Shown: positions 37,101-52,100 of the stretch, piece after piece
Layout of the letters: every line of letters starts with the position of its first letter
Numbering within the stretch: position 1 is the stretch's first letter
NCBI RefSeq assembly: GCF_036370855.1
Contig: NC_088098.1
Span: forward strand, 199,377,773-199,441,772
Source: Dromaius novaehollandiae
Lineage: Eukaryota; Chordata; Aves; Casuariiformes; Dromaiidae
Direction of reading: 5' to 3'
Length of the DNA stretch: 64,000 bases
Position numbers and translations under genes: made by a program
Notes under the pieces: generated by a model
Seen by the model: only the letters and a program-made list of their open reading frames with translations
Database searches by the model: none
Told to the model about the DNA's origin: nothing

Positions 37101-40100
37101 AAGACCTGGAAGAACGCTGGGATCCTAACAGTTCTTTCTGCCTTAAAGACTGCAGATCTTTAGTTTGTTTTCCTTTGCTCTCAGCTAGGCTGGAGAGGAG
37201 ATCCAGATGCTTCAGGTTACCTAAAACTGCTTGGGAATGTGATGTGGGTCCCATGTGAACAGTGGGAAATATTAGTATGCAGAACTCACAGAATCACAGA
37301 ATAGCTGAAGTTGGAAAGCATCTCTGGAGAGGTCCAACCCCCAAAACTGGGCATTCCTCTTCACTGAAACTAACCTGTCATTAATAATGGCTGAATAGAT
37401 AACTAGTTAAATAGTATTTACGGTCCTTATTTCTATTCTTTAAGAGGAATTTTATTCCTGGATCTCTCTCTAGCTGTTCCCATCTCATGTGGCAGGTGGG
37501 AGTTGGAGAGTCCCTCTTGACTTGTAAATTTTGACAAATTTGACAAAAACATTATTCTCCCTGCTCCATCTTCAGCTGTATCTTCTGGTCTAATAAAATT
37601 TCCATATGAACTTTGAGGCATATTGAATATAAAAGCCAGGTGGTAAACCAGGATATTTAAGCTCTGTTTTCTTTGTGGTGACAAGAGATCTATAAAGATC
37701 TGTGCTAATATGTTTAAACAAAAATGTTTGGGGAATTGTAGGGATCCAAAAACTGTTCCAAATATGAGGCTAAAATTTAGTAATAGACGTTTAAAAGAAC
37801 TTTATAACATAAGTATCTTTTCAATACTTGTATTAACCAGGGTGTTTTTAAATGATCTCCAGTTTCTCTTTTGAGAGAGAGCCTCTTCACCAAATTCATG
37901 TAACAGAGATGTAGTAGAGCATGTTTCCAGCTTAGTTGCTTAATAACATTAAGATTAGAAGTTAATGGCTCCCAGTATTATCATTTACAGTGAAGTCACA
38001 GTTTCAAAGACAGAGTTGGGAAGTGAAGTGACATGATCCAGAGAAAAGGGTATGTGCTGCTATTCTATATATTGTGTTGAAGCCTCTTAGCTTCCTCGCT
38101 GCTGTTGTCTCATGAGATGTGCAGAAGTGGAGGTCCTCACATGTAGACCTCAGAGGCTCGCTGGAATGGAAGAGACAATGCCTTTTCACGTGTTACATCT
38201 GAATCTCTTTTATTTCTGTGCTTACATGCAAATAAGCAGGCTTCAGGGGCAGAGCCTCTTTAAGAAGTGTATTATCCCTAGCTGTTTGTTCTTTCTTCCC
38301 CTCAGTGGTACTGCCCTTTTAATTGTGCAAGTTCAGTAATAAGCTGGATCTGTGTGGTAGTCTGCTTAAAAAGAAGCAGCCTTCTCCCTCCTAACCCCCT
38401 AGCTGTTTGTTTTTAAGCAGATCTGCTCTGGAGCACAGCCACGTAGCACGGCTCATTTGGCGTATCTGACAGTTTGGCAAGCACAGGGGAGTAAAAAGGA
38501 CGAGGAATGTGTATTTGGAAAAAGTGAGGGGAAAGAGGACACCTGTCCACCATAGAGCACTTGCCAAGAGTATGACCTGCCAAAACTAGTAGTAGTACGT
38601 GATGTGTATTTGAAGCTGGGCGATGTTGATGGCAAGCAGCATGGCTAGGCCTTAATATTTGTTATTTTGAATCTGATTGAAGATCTTACTATTTATTATT
38701 ATTGAATTGAAGGTCTTGGATTTGTTTAACTACTGTAGTAGCAGAAGATCAGCTAGTGACTTTCAGACAAGAGCCTTGAGGAAGGATATGTTACCGCTAG
38801 ATGAATGGTTTTCAAACGTTCACTTTTTTAGATGAATTTACTTCCCCCCCTTTCCCCCTCCTGATTTCAGCTTCACAACTTTGCCCGTCCCCAGATAAAC
38901 AAAGAAAAACACATTTTGCACCCTAAGCTCCAGCAAGCTCAGCCTGGACCTCTTCAGCTATTAGTAGAGGCTGCTACTTCTCCGCTCCCTTTGGCCAAAG
39001 TCTACATACTTCAGATGCCACACGATCGCCTTCCTGTTGCCCCCAGTGATTCTCTGAGGAGTTGTTTTTCTCTTTCTCAGCTCAGTCTTGGGGGTTGCCT
39101 TGCTTGGTAGGTCTGGTTTCCCCCGAGGACAGTGAGCACAGCTTTGCCCGTGGTGTAGGTATGGACACGGTGTGGTAAGCTTGCTCTGCTGCTCCGCCGT
39201 TGCATGGTGGTGGAGGAGGAATGGGAGGGAACAGGGTGCCCTGCCCAGCCAGCGCCAGCTGCCAGCAGGCAGGTTGGGATCTACTACCTCAGATCCTGAG
39301 CTTTTTCCATTATAATCCCATGCAGAAGTTGAAAAGCCGGGGCAGTGCCAGTTACTGTCTCTACGTGTGTATTCAGTGTGCATTGCTTTGGGTGTTGGGA
39401 GCACCCTGTTAACCGCCACCTTTCCATTTGGAGCTGCAGCTCACATTTTGGGGATTTAGATATTCTGAAGAAGCTAACAAATTTAGGTGAGCTTACTCAA
39501 AAAGGTTAGGGAAGGAGAAGTCTTATCTCCTTTACAAAGGAAGCCCTGCCTGTAAATAATATATTTGGGAGAATTGCTTTTGACATATTCTCATTACAGA
39601 ATTTTGTCACCTAGGGAAAGCACAGCAAATTCTACTCTTACGTGCCTCTGGTTGTACCTGCATCCTGGTTTTGCACAAGTGAAAAGGAGCTGTTTTAGGG
39701 ATGTTATTAAATGCTTCTTGTAGTTTCCGTTTGGTTGAAGTAACAGAATTAATATTATAAGAATGGGGACAAAAAAAGTCTTATAAATGTGCATTCACAC
39801 TGGAATTGATTTAATGTAGTAGAGTAGGCTTTATGATTTGCTCTGTTAGGTGAGACCTTTCTTCTCTTAAATATACTTGCTCATTTTTCTGTAGGTATAA
39901 ATGATACTTGCAGAATGTGCATGTGGAGAATTAACTTGGTAGTTTATTTTTTTTGTAGAGAAATGAATGATTAAGCTTGTATCAAGCCTCCGAGAACCTG
40001 GCTGTATGTCTACTCTGAATTTCAGAAGCGAGGAAATCCTGTTTTTGTTGTTGTAGTTCACTCTGTTTTGTCTGTTGGCTTTTCTGCCTTGGAGCTGATG

Positions 40101-43100
40101 TACCACATGTCCATTTTTTCCTAAGCTGTACTTGAACTCTTCTTCCTTTCAGATGCTTTGTAACCTAACTACCCTCAAATGAAGCCGTTCACTTATTCCA
40201 TGGGCAGTGCAGGCACAAGTGTGAAATCCCTTCAAACATTGTGGCTTTAGCTTTTGTTATAAGGGACATTCCATTTGAAGGAATAAGTTGTATTTACTTA
40301 GTACATTTGAGTTTTACGAATTGTGCACAAATGTTGTTTACTATTGAAATGGTGCATATTCTTTCCGAAGTGTCTGTGTTTTATTAGTGTAATTTAAAAA
40401 GAAAACCACTAAACCCATGCTACTTTTGGGTGTCTGATTGCCAAGTTAATCTCTTATCACAAGTCTCATTGATCTTCTGTTTGAGCAGCTGAGAGTCTAT
40501 TTTATGTATAGCGATCTTTCATAAAGTTTATTCCTGGTAATAAAGCTAACTGGGGTGAGTGCCAAGCTATTCTCAGAGGCAGTCTGCTCCCAACAAGAGA
40601 AGTATTTTATTTTGTTAGATGGGGTTATTGTTTGGGTATGTACTTGTGGCAGAACTAGTGAAATTGCTAGCGAGTGAGTCAAACTAGGTTCAGAGGTCTA
40701 CTCTTACTGGTATGAAGTTAATGGCATTACTGGGCAATAGACATTCAGGTTTGACTTTTAATACGATGCCCAGAATCACTTGCATTTTCTACTTATTACT
40801 GTATGGTATTCTTAAACTGGATTGTTCATCTCCTGCGGCATGGCAGAAAGCCTGAAAAAAATGAGAACTTCAGATGTATTGTGTGTTCAGTTTTATTATG
40901 TGTAAGAGGAATTAATTTTATTCTACAAAGTTCGACTGTATTGGTTTATCTTAAATTACATTGCTTTTCAGATTTTTGAAGTCTTATAATGCTTTAGTCC
41001 ACATTTGTGTTTAGATACTTTGAAAGTATCTTCATATCAAACATACATGTACATTCAGAAAATATATTTCAAATTCTTAATTGTTAACAGAGAATAAGTA
41101 AACTTTTTTCCAGAGGCTCTGAAATATGTTACTGTATATTCAGAAGAGTTTAATAGATGGCTGGGCATATATTTTTTACGTTAATTAGTTTGTCTTTCAA
41201 TATTCGTATGAAAATGATAATCTTACTTCTATGCACTGCAGTTTGTGTAACTATGTGTAGTCTTATGGCAGTTTTGAGAAGCAGGAGTGTTTTGTGTACA
41301 GCTTTGTGCCAAACGCTTGGAGAAATTGCCAGTAGATAAGGATCAGTTACAGCTCTCAATTTGTTCTGCTCCTGTCTGTAAACGAAACTACTGGTGGTGG
41401 ACACCAGCCGTCTCCAATAACAGTCTCCTCTCTGCCTGTTCTTGCAGCAGATTTGGAATTGCTGGCCCGTGTCCCACCCGTAGCCTTCTCCTGCTCTGGT
41501 GGCTGGGGACGGATGTGCCGAGGTCCTCACTGGTGAGAGGAGCGGGTGCAATGTGGCCAGCAACACTTGCACTGTGGCCAAGAGGAGCGCCGGAGGGGCC
41601 GTAGCGCACCCCAGGCATTTGGGATGCTGGGCAAAGGCGCGGGACTTGCAATCCCCAGATGAAAGTTTGGTGGTGAAGGAGCCAGCAGGGTGCTGGGAAT
41701 TTGGAGGGAGAGTGGAGTTTGGGAGGGGAGGCAAATGAGGAGTGCAAGGTCCTCTGCTGGGTGCTGGGAGCATGCCTGCTGGAAGGAGGCAAGTGTGCAG
41801 CTCTCCAGTACTGTGCCACTTCCCTTGCCTTTGCGCTTAGCATGGTCACTGATGTCCATGCCACCTGAAACAGCCTGTGGTGACAGCGGTGGGGTAGGTC
41901 ACCACTCAGCCTTTTTTTTCTATCAGACTCTTAGCAGATTCAGTCAGGCCTAACTGCATCCTTCACATTCACATCTTTTAAGAGCTTCTACACTTCATTT
42001 TATGCTTCTTGAAATCAGGAGAAAAGCACAAAGTGTCTGTGACACTTGTTTTCATGCAGTAGCACATAGATGATCATATACCATACAAATAAACTGCAGA
42101 AAAATGGAAGGAGAAAATGTCTGTCGTTTCAGCTAATGTTTACTCTTTGTAATCATGGTGGGAACAAACTTTTTTCCCATTTATTCCTTTCCTGTCATTC
42201 CAGCTCGCTGTTTTTTTATCATAGTTGGCAGCCAAGTGTAAGCAATAGCCACTCTGTGTCATTGCCCTAGTTGTCCTACATCCTAGTGTTCTGCCTAGTA
42301 GCTTGTTGTGAAGATCTTTGCACGATGAAGCAGAGGCAGCTTAGTTTAGCCAGGCTCTTGCGCTTTTGTACTCATTAATACCATGTGGTTCATGTAGTAT
42401 CTTATAGAGCATCAAACTGCAAATTTATGGTTGTCACCAGTGATGCCCTTACGGCACTGCTTCTCAGAGCTGAAAAACATCAGTGTGTTGGTAACTGAAG
42501 CAAAATACGACGTCTGTATTAAAGTATTTAGAGAGCCTTGTAAGCCTTCTACATCTACTGGCATACAGTGAAATTGGGTAATGTTCTGTGGCACCTTTGC
42601 ATTATTCCTTTAAAAGCTTCTGTTCTTACCTGAAGCATCGTTCTAGAGCCAGACTTGGGGGGCGAGTTTTTTGGTTTTTTCAGAGTGATTCTTTTCATAT
42701 GGGGTTTCTAATGTTGGATTTAAAGCTCAAGATGGTAGCCTACATTAATTCTTTTATTGGTTCAAGTCTGGATTTCCTGTAAATAGATTTTTTGCTGCAG
42801 AACTAGCTTACACAGAAATTTGGAAATAAAATACTGAAGTGTTTGAACTAGTTAGAAATATTTTGAAGCCTTGTATAGGTCTGAATTTAAAGTTCAATGC
42901 TGTTTTTCCCTGGCTATTATCATGAGTGACATGTGACAATTGTGACTAGTAGATGAGGAACAGTCCACTTGCAATAAATAGCTATTTGTTTAAAACAGGA
43001 AGGTTTGGATTTAGCAATTGGTCAGCAATATGCTGACCAACTGTACAGCTTTATTATATAGTGGGAAATTAAACCCGTATGTTGTTATGAAGACACTGTT

Positions 43101-46100
43101 TGTTGGATCCGTCTGGGACTTATTTAGCAAGCAAGAATGTTAATTTAGTGTATACTAGCTAAGATAACTAGTCTGGAGGGTCAAGGTACTGACTTCAGAG
43201 GCATTTCTGAACAAAGATGTTGCAGTTGGTGGGTGGATGGCACTGCTCTCAGCTGTTGTATGAGCTTGCATAAATAGTATCATCTCCACTTTAATCTTTC
43301 GGGTGTTCAGAGGTAGTGTGCATATTTCTGCTTAACCCCTGGACACTTGCTGGCATGCCTGACCCTTTAGCAATTCCTATCCCTCTGTCCAGCCCTGGCA
43401 CCTTGGCTCCAAACAGTCTAGAAGGAAAGCCAGTAATTTTGAAGTTTTGTGTTAGGAACAGCAATTTAACAAAAAGCGTTTTCATTTTATCAGTATGTAA
43501 TTTCTATTGTGCTTGTTACAGCAGTACGTTGAACACTTCTGCAGTACGCTTCACTTCCCTGTTACACAATATTTACTTTCCTGTGTGTAATGGTCAGTTA
43601 AAATATATTAAAACTGGTGATGATGGTTAGTGGACTTTGGCATCAGGAAAAAAAGCTTTGTTATTTCAAAAAAACCAGCAACAATGGCTGGAGCAGCGTG
43701 TTTGGTAGAGGAAGGTTGGCTCTTAAGTTGCATTTTAGGATAACCATTTGATTTACCTCACTTTATGTTTTGAGAATGAGAAAGATGCTTAAACCCTTAA
43801 TCTCAAGGGATCTGTTTCTCTAAAAATGACCTGTATTTTTCTCACCCATTTTATATTGCTTCTGGGACATGGCTCTAAAAGAGCAGCTTTCAAGGCTCCT
43901 TTGGTGTGCATCCCGGGCTTTGGAGGGAGGTGTCCATCAGCTTTCACGTGACTGAGCTTTCTCGTTATTCCCCCTCTTTCCTGAGGGAGGAGAGGGAAAA
44001 GTATAGCGTGATGCACTGCCGGTTTTGAATAGCTTTTATACTTTGCGGTGTAAATTTAATCATTATCAAACATGAACACGGTAAATGTAGCAAATGCAAA
44101 GAAGGGCTAAAACAAACTTCAGAGCGACCTGAACTATTAGACCAATAGAAACAAGAGGAAACTGCGTCATCCTTCATAGTAGCACCTGCAAAACCCCGTG
44201 CAGGCGGAGAGCAAATGACCAGCAAGGCTGGCAAATGGACTGCAGCAAGTTTGTTTCCATGTTGTAGTGATGATGGTACAGGTGCTAGTTTCTCATGTTG
44301 CTCAAATACTTAAGTTCGTGTTATAAGGCCTGGAGTCTGGATGATTCCAAAGATGGTTCACCCAAAGGCCTGCACCCCGGAAAGTTTGAGCTTTTCTGGT
44401 TTGCATTAGAAGAACAATGAAGTAATAGTCATAGAAATATGTTAATAAAATAATTTAAGGACAATTGTAGGTGGTATTATGTTTTTGGACATCTTTTAGT
44501 TATATTATTCCCCCTTATTTTTTTTTATAGCAAACTTTGGCCTGTTCGATTTTAACGGCGTTGTTGAGCGAGTTCTCAAGTTCAAGTAAAACCAGCAACA
44601 TTGGACTAAGCATGGAGTTCCATGGTAACTGTAAACGTATATTTCAGGTAAACTAGTTACGTATCAATACACGCTACCTATATTTCTAAAATTTAAATAT
44701 TAAGAATGAGAAGTACTTTCTTGCACTAGGTGCATTCAGCTACAATGTGTGCCTAACAACATTGAATGGGATAAACCTATATTATGCATACAGATATTTC
44801 CTATTTTAGGAAAATGGGTAATGTATTTTTAATAATTGTATCAAAAAGGTACAATCTCTTTTTGCCTATTTTATGAATGTGGAGCTATAGATCTTTACAC
44901 AGCCGGACTCTTTAATTCCTTGGCTACCAATTGCAAACAAAACGAATACTCTGTGGGACAATGATAGTCTTAAATATAGATTTGGTTTAAAGCCAAGGAG
45001 AGCTGTGTATTTAAAAATATTATTGCAGATGGTGTAGTCTGGTTGTCTCAGATGTATTGTTTGGCCAGGCAGAAATGTTTTCGTGAAGGCATTGCTTTAA
45101 ACTCTGACTTTTGTGGAACAACTTACCAACTTTTTTGCATGCCAAAGACCAACCCCCTCCTCTACCAGTTGTTAAAAAGATACCGTGAACAGGTTTTTCT
45201 TTCAATGACTAATATTTATAATGATTTTTTTTCTTTTTTCTTGCTCTTAAAAAGCATTACATTAGTTTTGGCAAATGACTTGGGGTTCTGACTGTCGACT
45301 TTGGAATATTTGCTTTATTTTAATGAAAAAGAGGGTGAAAACAGAAAACCCTTTCTCTTTAGGAAAGTATCTCTTTTTATCAACAGTTTCATTAATGACT
45401 AAGAGTCTCTCTTAATATGTTGTGTTCGTCCTGACTGTAGGAGGACGATCTGCGGCAGATCTTCGTGCTCACAGTAGAGGTACTTCAGGAATTCAGCAGA
45501 CGTGAAAACCTCAATGCTCAGATGTCTTCAGTGTTTCAGCGTTATCTTGCACTAGCCAATCAGGTCTTAAGCTGGAACTTCCTTCCTCCAAATTATATCC
45601 TTTAAATGACAGGCCCTTTATTTTACTTGACTTTTGTCACTTTGACTTTGTGATAAGTACAGGCTTTGTGAGGAGAGAAAAGTGTAAATTTTGTAAGCCT
45701 TGTATTTAGTCCTTGATTTATATTTTCTTTCATTAGTGCTCTTGGTCACCCCTGTGCTTGCTCACAGGTGCTTACATATTCAAGTTGCTGTTGTTTTTCA
45801 TTATAATTTTAAAGTGTTTTATTTAAAAGGCAAAATTAGTTCAGTAGAGCAGCAGCCAGTTATGGGTTGATGGTCCATCTCGCATAAAACTGGTTAGTGC
45901 AGGGGAGAGGGGGAATGTAATGTACTGCTTCAGTGCTGAACCAAATCGTGAGTAGATCTAAAATCATGCTTGTGTTTCTTCTGGAGTTTTATGCAAAGAT
46001 CTGGTCTGTCCCACTTTCCTCTTCAGAGAAGAGGAGCGTTCACATGAAAGCCTCATCATAAAGGAATGTGCATGCTCGATTCACTTCGCCGTAAGAGAGG

Positions 46101-49100
46101 ATGGTCATATACTAGAACATATGCTAGGTAGTAGGTTCTCTTTGAGCTAAAGAAAAGTATTTTCCAGCTAAAACAAAAAATGGCATCCCTCTCCCCCCAT
46201 CTTTTTTTTTTTGCCAACATGCAGTTGCCATTGCTTCCATTTTCACATCCTGGTGATGTGTGCTGATTATGGATGTCCAAGGAAATGTGGAGATGGAATG
46301 CAGAGAGGGAAACAGGGGTATATGAAATATCAGAAAGAGAAGGAGTCTTGGTGAGGGAGAGAAGAAAAAAGGTATCAAGATGTTCAGCCCAATAAAAGGA
46401 CTAGAAGAAAATTGTAGAAATACTGAATCACATTCTTGATTTATAGAATTAAGACAATACTTGCAGTAAAACATTTTGATGCCTTATTTTTAATAGCTAG
46501 GTCATCTTCTTTAAGGTGCCGAACACACTTTCCAAATCCCAGATTTTAAACTGGATTATAAACTTTTTTTTCTTTAAAGCTTTTGAATAAAATGGTATTA
46601 AGTTATGCATACTGCAGAAATCTTGCTGTTGCCTCCAAATCTGCTGTAAAGGATTTTATTTGCTATTTGATCATCAGAGGGCATTATCTGTGCTATTTCC
46701 ATTGTCTTTGTTTCTATTGATTATGTAGCAGGCAGCAAAAGTGAATTTTTTTTTGCTTGAAAGTGGATATTCCTTGGTTCACATCTGTAAAGCAGAATAC
46801 TAGTTACATTGCCTTTATGGAAGGTGTCATGGATTAAAAGTCAATATCCCACTCCTATTAATCACTGAAGTGATTTGGCAGGAGTCCAGGGAGGAATTTA
46901 GTACATGTGCTTATAAGACTGAGACTGGAGTCAAATTATTGCATCTTATAAAAGTTTTGAGAAGAGGATTTGAGAATTGTAGGTATTTGTATAATGTGCA
47001 AACACCTTTTAAAAAAGAATCTGTCATCTTAAATGGAAAGGATATGTCTTTGTATTGTGCAATGATGGAGGTGTTTCGCTCTGATTTTTAGCCTTGCTTA
47101 ATGCAAACCTCTGATGTATTCACAAGTACTGATGATGATACAGTTGGAAAGTGAAAGCTCTAGTTTTTCATGAGCACCCTGTCCTAACCTAAGAATTGTG
47201 GTAGTGGAGCTGGATGTGTACAAGCAGGATGTGAAGCCTTGGGAGTTTTAGTTTTCATTTATACCCTCTATACAATAAGAAGTGATTTAGTCTGTAAATA
47301 GGTATGAGTAAATAAGTGTTAACTGAAATAGTAAGCCATGTTGCTGCTTAAGGTTAACAGAGTTTTCTGCTCCTTGGCCTATTCAACATACTGAACAAAT
47401 GATGAACAAGTTCTGGCTACTTCCAGAGACAGGATTCTGGTCTGGGTGGACCTGTAGTCTGAACCACTACAACTGCTTTTATGTGGCTGTATTTCAAATC
47501 TTTTCATAACTTCTGTCCACTTGATACCATCTTTTTGTTTTCTACTGTTTGGCATTTCATTTTGCTGCAAGAATTACAGCACCAGTTTGGGTCTCCCTCC
47601 TCTATGTAGCAACCTGTTTTCGCAGAAGTTGGAGTAACTTTAATCACCGTCGAGGTGTGGATCTCAGCTGACTAAGATTCAATAATGTTGAAGTGACAGG
47701 AACATGTTCATTGTATTGTGACATAAATCTCTCTTCCTTAAAGAGACAAGTTTAAAAAGTAACTGTTGATTGTAAGCTGTTGGACAGTGGAGCTTAACTT
47801 CGCTGCAATTCCTAAAAAGGCAGCACATGTAAGAACCTAAAAATTGTGGTACTGGTTGATCAGTTGGTATTCTCTTTCCAGTCTTGACAGAATATATGCC
47901 AAAGCAATGGGCATAAATTGAATACTTAAGGCATTGATTAAAATCATCCTTTGTATCCACAGATCTTTTTTTTTTTTTTCCTTTTAGCTGATATTTTCTC
48001 TGGTTGGATAGTATTGATTCGTAGCATTCTCTGCAGAATAGCAGTAACTTGGAGTATTGACATGTAATCTTTAGCAAGAGTCTTTTATCTCCAAAAAAAG
48101 TAAATAGCATGTGTCCATTAACTAGATCTCCAGTGAGTATCTTTAAGAGGTATATAATTTAAAGCACTAAGTCATGAAAATTAAAGCAAAACGTATCACT
48201 TTTAAACAGTTCACGTGCTGTTGTAGGATAGCATTTGTTGCACTGTTAAAAGCAGTCTTGGGCAATGCTGCCACCTATTATCGCAGAAGAGTTGTAGTAA
48301 ATCTGTATTGTCTGTTGCTAGAAAGAAGAGCTGGCATGAGAGATGTGTTCTGGAATAGCCACCTCATTGGAGCAGTGAAAGAGGAGAGGCTGGGATCTAC
48401 CTACTTTTAAGATGGAACGCAATAATTTTTGAAGGGCTTAGGATGCAGTGCCTGCAGTAGTAGGGACAGGACACAATGATCTGACAGGCCTCGTTCCTGT
48501 CATGTGCAGTTTCTTCCATCGCATTTTCTAACACACATTGTTATTTTTATCTGCTCCTCTAGGTATTAGTTCACCTGGTGTTTGTGGATGCTTCTGAGGT
48601 TTTTGGCAGTACCGTTGGAAACGACAATAACATAGAATTCCTATTTTGCACTAAGAACGTATGGTAGTCCTCTGTGGCATGTTGGCTTCAGTAGGGTTTC
48701 TTTTTTCAGTGCTGTTACAACATTGTTTAATACTGTTTACTTGGATGGAACTAGTTCTAACTGCATCTTTTGTTGAAACATTTATTTAGAAACAAGTGTA
48801 AGGAAATGCAGGTGATCAGTACTAAGGTGTACAGCCATCTCCTTTATAAGTGTGCCTTCAAGGATCTCACTTACAGGCTATTACAAGTGCAGCCTTCAGT
48901 TAAGGAGCAGAATGTTCCTGGGCTCTAACACACCTTGGCATGGACATATAATCTGTCCTGTGGAGTCAGGATGTAATTATAATTTGTATTCTCTTACTTC
49001 TGGAGATGTTTTTCAGTCCTTCTTAAGCCTGGGATTTGTCTGTTCTTGGCAGCCATGTTCTAATGGACTTTGAATGATTGTCCACCAATGCCAAAGTTCT

Positions 49101-52100
49101 TAAACAGAGGATAAGATTGCGCACTGATGTCTTCCATCCACAAAAAGGGGTTCATTATCTGTCGAGCTATCATAGAACCAGTCATTCCTTACTTGATTTG
49201 TTAAGGAACAGATTTTTATACCTTTCTGTAAACAGCACTAATAGTTTATGAATAAAGAAAAACTCTAGTTTTAGTTCTTCTTTTGTATTTGATGCCTCTA
49301 GTTGTTTGGAGGAAGCTGACAAATTCTCAAGTTAATGTAGAAAAGGATTGGATTTAAAATACAGGCTTCATAAACCTAATGTGATGCATTCTGCTAATGC
49401 ACATTGTTGCTATTCCATTGAAATTAATGGCGCGATGGCAATTGCTGTATGAACTGACTGAAGCTTTTGTCTCATCAAAACCTTTTCGTATGCACGTTCC
49501 TCGGCCACACATTTAAAGGACCAGACTTTTCATACCTCTGTTGTGGAACTGTCTTTTATACCTGAAGCCTGAATGAGAGACCTTTCTGGGAGATCCTGTG
49601 AACTGTATAGCTTGGCAGGCTTTCAAGACTGGAACTCAAGCCAACCCAGATTGGTAGCATCTGTTGTGCATAGTGGAAGTGCATTGAAAACACACAGGCT
49701 GTTCTAGAAAACCTGAGGTTTGTTTTGAGGAATGGTTCAAGTTGGCATTGCTGCTGAAAAAGCATCCTGTCCCAGCGCCTCCTGTGAGCAGAGATACCAC
49801 ATGAGGAACTGCCTGAAAACATTTTTAGCAGGATGAGGTTACTGGTTTGGTTCGTTGTGCACTTGCACGGACATTTCAGCCTGTGCTGAGGAGCAGCAGT
49901 GCAGGCTTCCCTCAGCAGCAGGGCTGCCTCCCCTAGATCTTACATTCATTGGTAGCCTGGAGATATTCTGAATTTACTACAGCAGTTTATCCTTAATCTG
50001 AAAGATGAAGGGATGAGATGCTATTCTGGCTATTGTTTGGCATTTAAAGAAAATTTCAGTGCAACTAAAACAGCTGTGTGTAAGGAGGTATGAAAGAGAT
50101 GACTGCATTTTTACTCTTACCAGTCTTAGCTCTCTTGGGGGAAAAGTTACCTGATTTTGAAATCCACGCTATTTAGAATTCTTTTCTGGAGTGGTGTGAG
50201 TTTCGACAGTCCTTTTTGGCAATGTTTTGAGACAAAGCTGAGGAAAAAAGAAAAGAGCAGATTGACAGATCCCCTGAATTTGGTCATAGTTGCACTAAAT
50301 GTGTTTGTATTGATTTTTTTTTTTTTTTTTGTATTGAACTTTTTAACAGTTAGTATTTTATTGTTTGAGTTTTCCTGAATGAGTTCTGCAAATTAGTTTG
50401 CAATGTAAAAGCATCTTGAAAGCATTAATAATGGAAGAAGAAAAGGCACCAGTAACGACCCATTTTTAGGAAGGGGATCTGACAGAAACTAAATGGATAG
50501 CTTTTTTCTCTCTGCTGTTGCCCCCAATGGTTTTAAGTGTCCAATTTTGCAGTGTTTTGCCATAAACTTCCTAAATGGCAGACAGTAGATAGTGGAAGGT
50601 GTGATTTTTGAGCTGTATCTGCATGGCAGTCACTTTTGCATGGGTAGTTTAAGCATGAGTTAGGTTTAAAGTGCTTAGCTTGCTTACTGTTGGCCGTAGC
50701 AAATACGGTAGCGAAATTTAGCAGGGGCTGCAGAATACAGCTGGTGGCCGACATGAGGCTTTGTGCTAGCACGGCTACCCTGCTAGCAGTTCCTGAATTA
50801 GCCGATTTTAAGATCGGCTTGGGTCTTCCTATACTTCCTATGCCTACAGCTTGATAAACACACTCTGAATCCAGTGTCTCCAGCACAATGTAGTTACTTC
50901 TTTCTCATAATACTTAATGATCCTTGTGTTTAATGATTAAGTGTTTAAGCATACTTTCCTTCTCCTAAATGCTGGATCTGTTTCCTGAGAGCCTAAGTTA
51001 GTGTGAGGATTTGTGAAACCTTTCTCCCTAGGGGACAGCAAGCCCCTGCATCAATTTTGTGAGTTGCTCCCAGACTCATGCCATGTGCTTGGCTGACTAG
51101 CAATCCAGAGGAGGTCTTAAAATTCAAATATAATCAGTTTGTTAGCATTGTAACACTGGATGGCAGATTTCCAAGCCATTACCTGTTTAATTCAGTTTTT
51201 TATTTGTAAAATGCAAGTCTAAGACAGATACAGAGCTCTCCAGAAGTATTCCAAACAAGGAAGGTAAAGTGATTAAAATAATTTCTAAAACAAAGGCACT
51301 CCAGGAGTTTTTCTCCTTTCCTGAGTTCTTCCCCACTTCTCTGGAGAAACTTGTAGATGGATGTCTGGCAGAAGAAATCTCAGCTTTGGTTTCCAAGTTC
51401 CTGCCTTACTGCTTTGTGGAAGGCAGACCTTGCCTCTGGAAAGAAAAAGACCTTGGGATCCATTCTCAAAGACTGGGATTTGTGGGACGTCCTGAAGTGG
51501 AACATGTGTTCTCATCCCCAGTGGCTGCCCCAGCATCTGGAAGATTTTCATACTCATCCTCACCCATCAGTCCCTTCATGGGAGGGAGGCAAGGGATGGG
51601 AGGAATGTGTTTTCATTTTGTTTTTGATGTGTTCATCCAAGGAGCATATAGAACTTGAAATTTCATGCTTTACTTCCCAATTTTAAAGAAATCACTCTTA
51701 TTTCTACAATTCATGAAACAACTAATCATAGAGCTAATGGCTACATCCATAAGTTTAAGCAAAGATAAAAGAAAATCTGTCTTAAAGAGTACAGTCTTGT
51801 CCTCTTCCTCTTTAGGCATGAACCAGTGAATATGTGAGCCTTACCATATGTGAAGGCATCTAGTTGTATTCTTATGCTTTTCAGAAGAGCTCAATACATC
51901 TTAATGAATAATCTTTTCTGATTTAAGCAGGTGTTTTTAGTCTCCATAAGAATCAATGATTCTATGTCTTGTGAGCTGGGTAAAATATTGTCATGTTTCT
52001 GGTAAGTGTTTCTTAGCTTGGATTTCTGTGTCATCCAAAGTGAGCTGTAATGAGAACAACTCATTCTTCAGTAGAATTAAGAATGTTACAAACTTCTGTA

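Larger units (their letters stand above)
32704..44530 (+). other. XPO4: XPO4 intron 4 (11.8 kb, GT-AG, phase 0)
   Basis: Donor GTAAGTA, acceptor TTTTTTATAG. Contents are a G+C-richer patch at 33060-33230, a GT-rich microsatellite at 34681-34740, a short antisense CR1 tail at 37288-37360, a G+C-rich patch at 41450-41660 and a perfect hairpin at 43018-43040. No gene recognised. Confidence 0.92.

Noticed and set aside
51945..51975. AATCAATGATTCTATG resembling a CR1 tail
   Set aside because: Only the terminal octamer-like string fits; the preceding sequence does not follow the CR1 consensus, so it may be chance.
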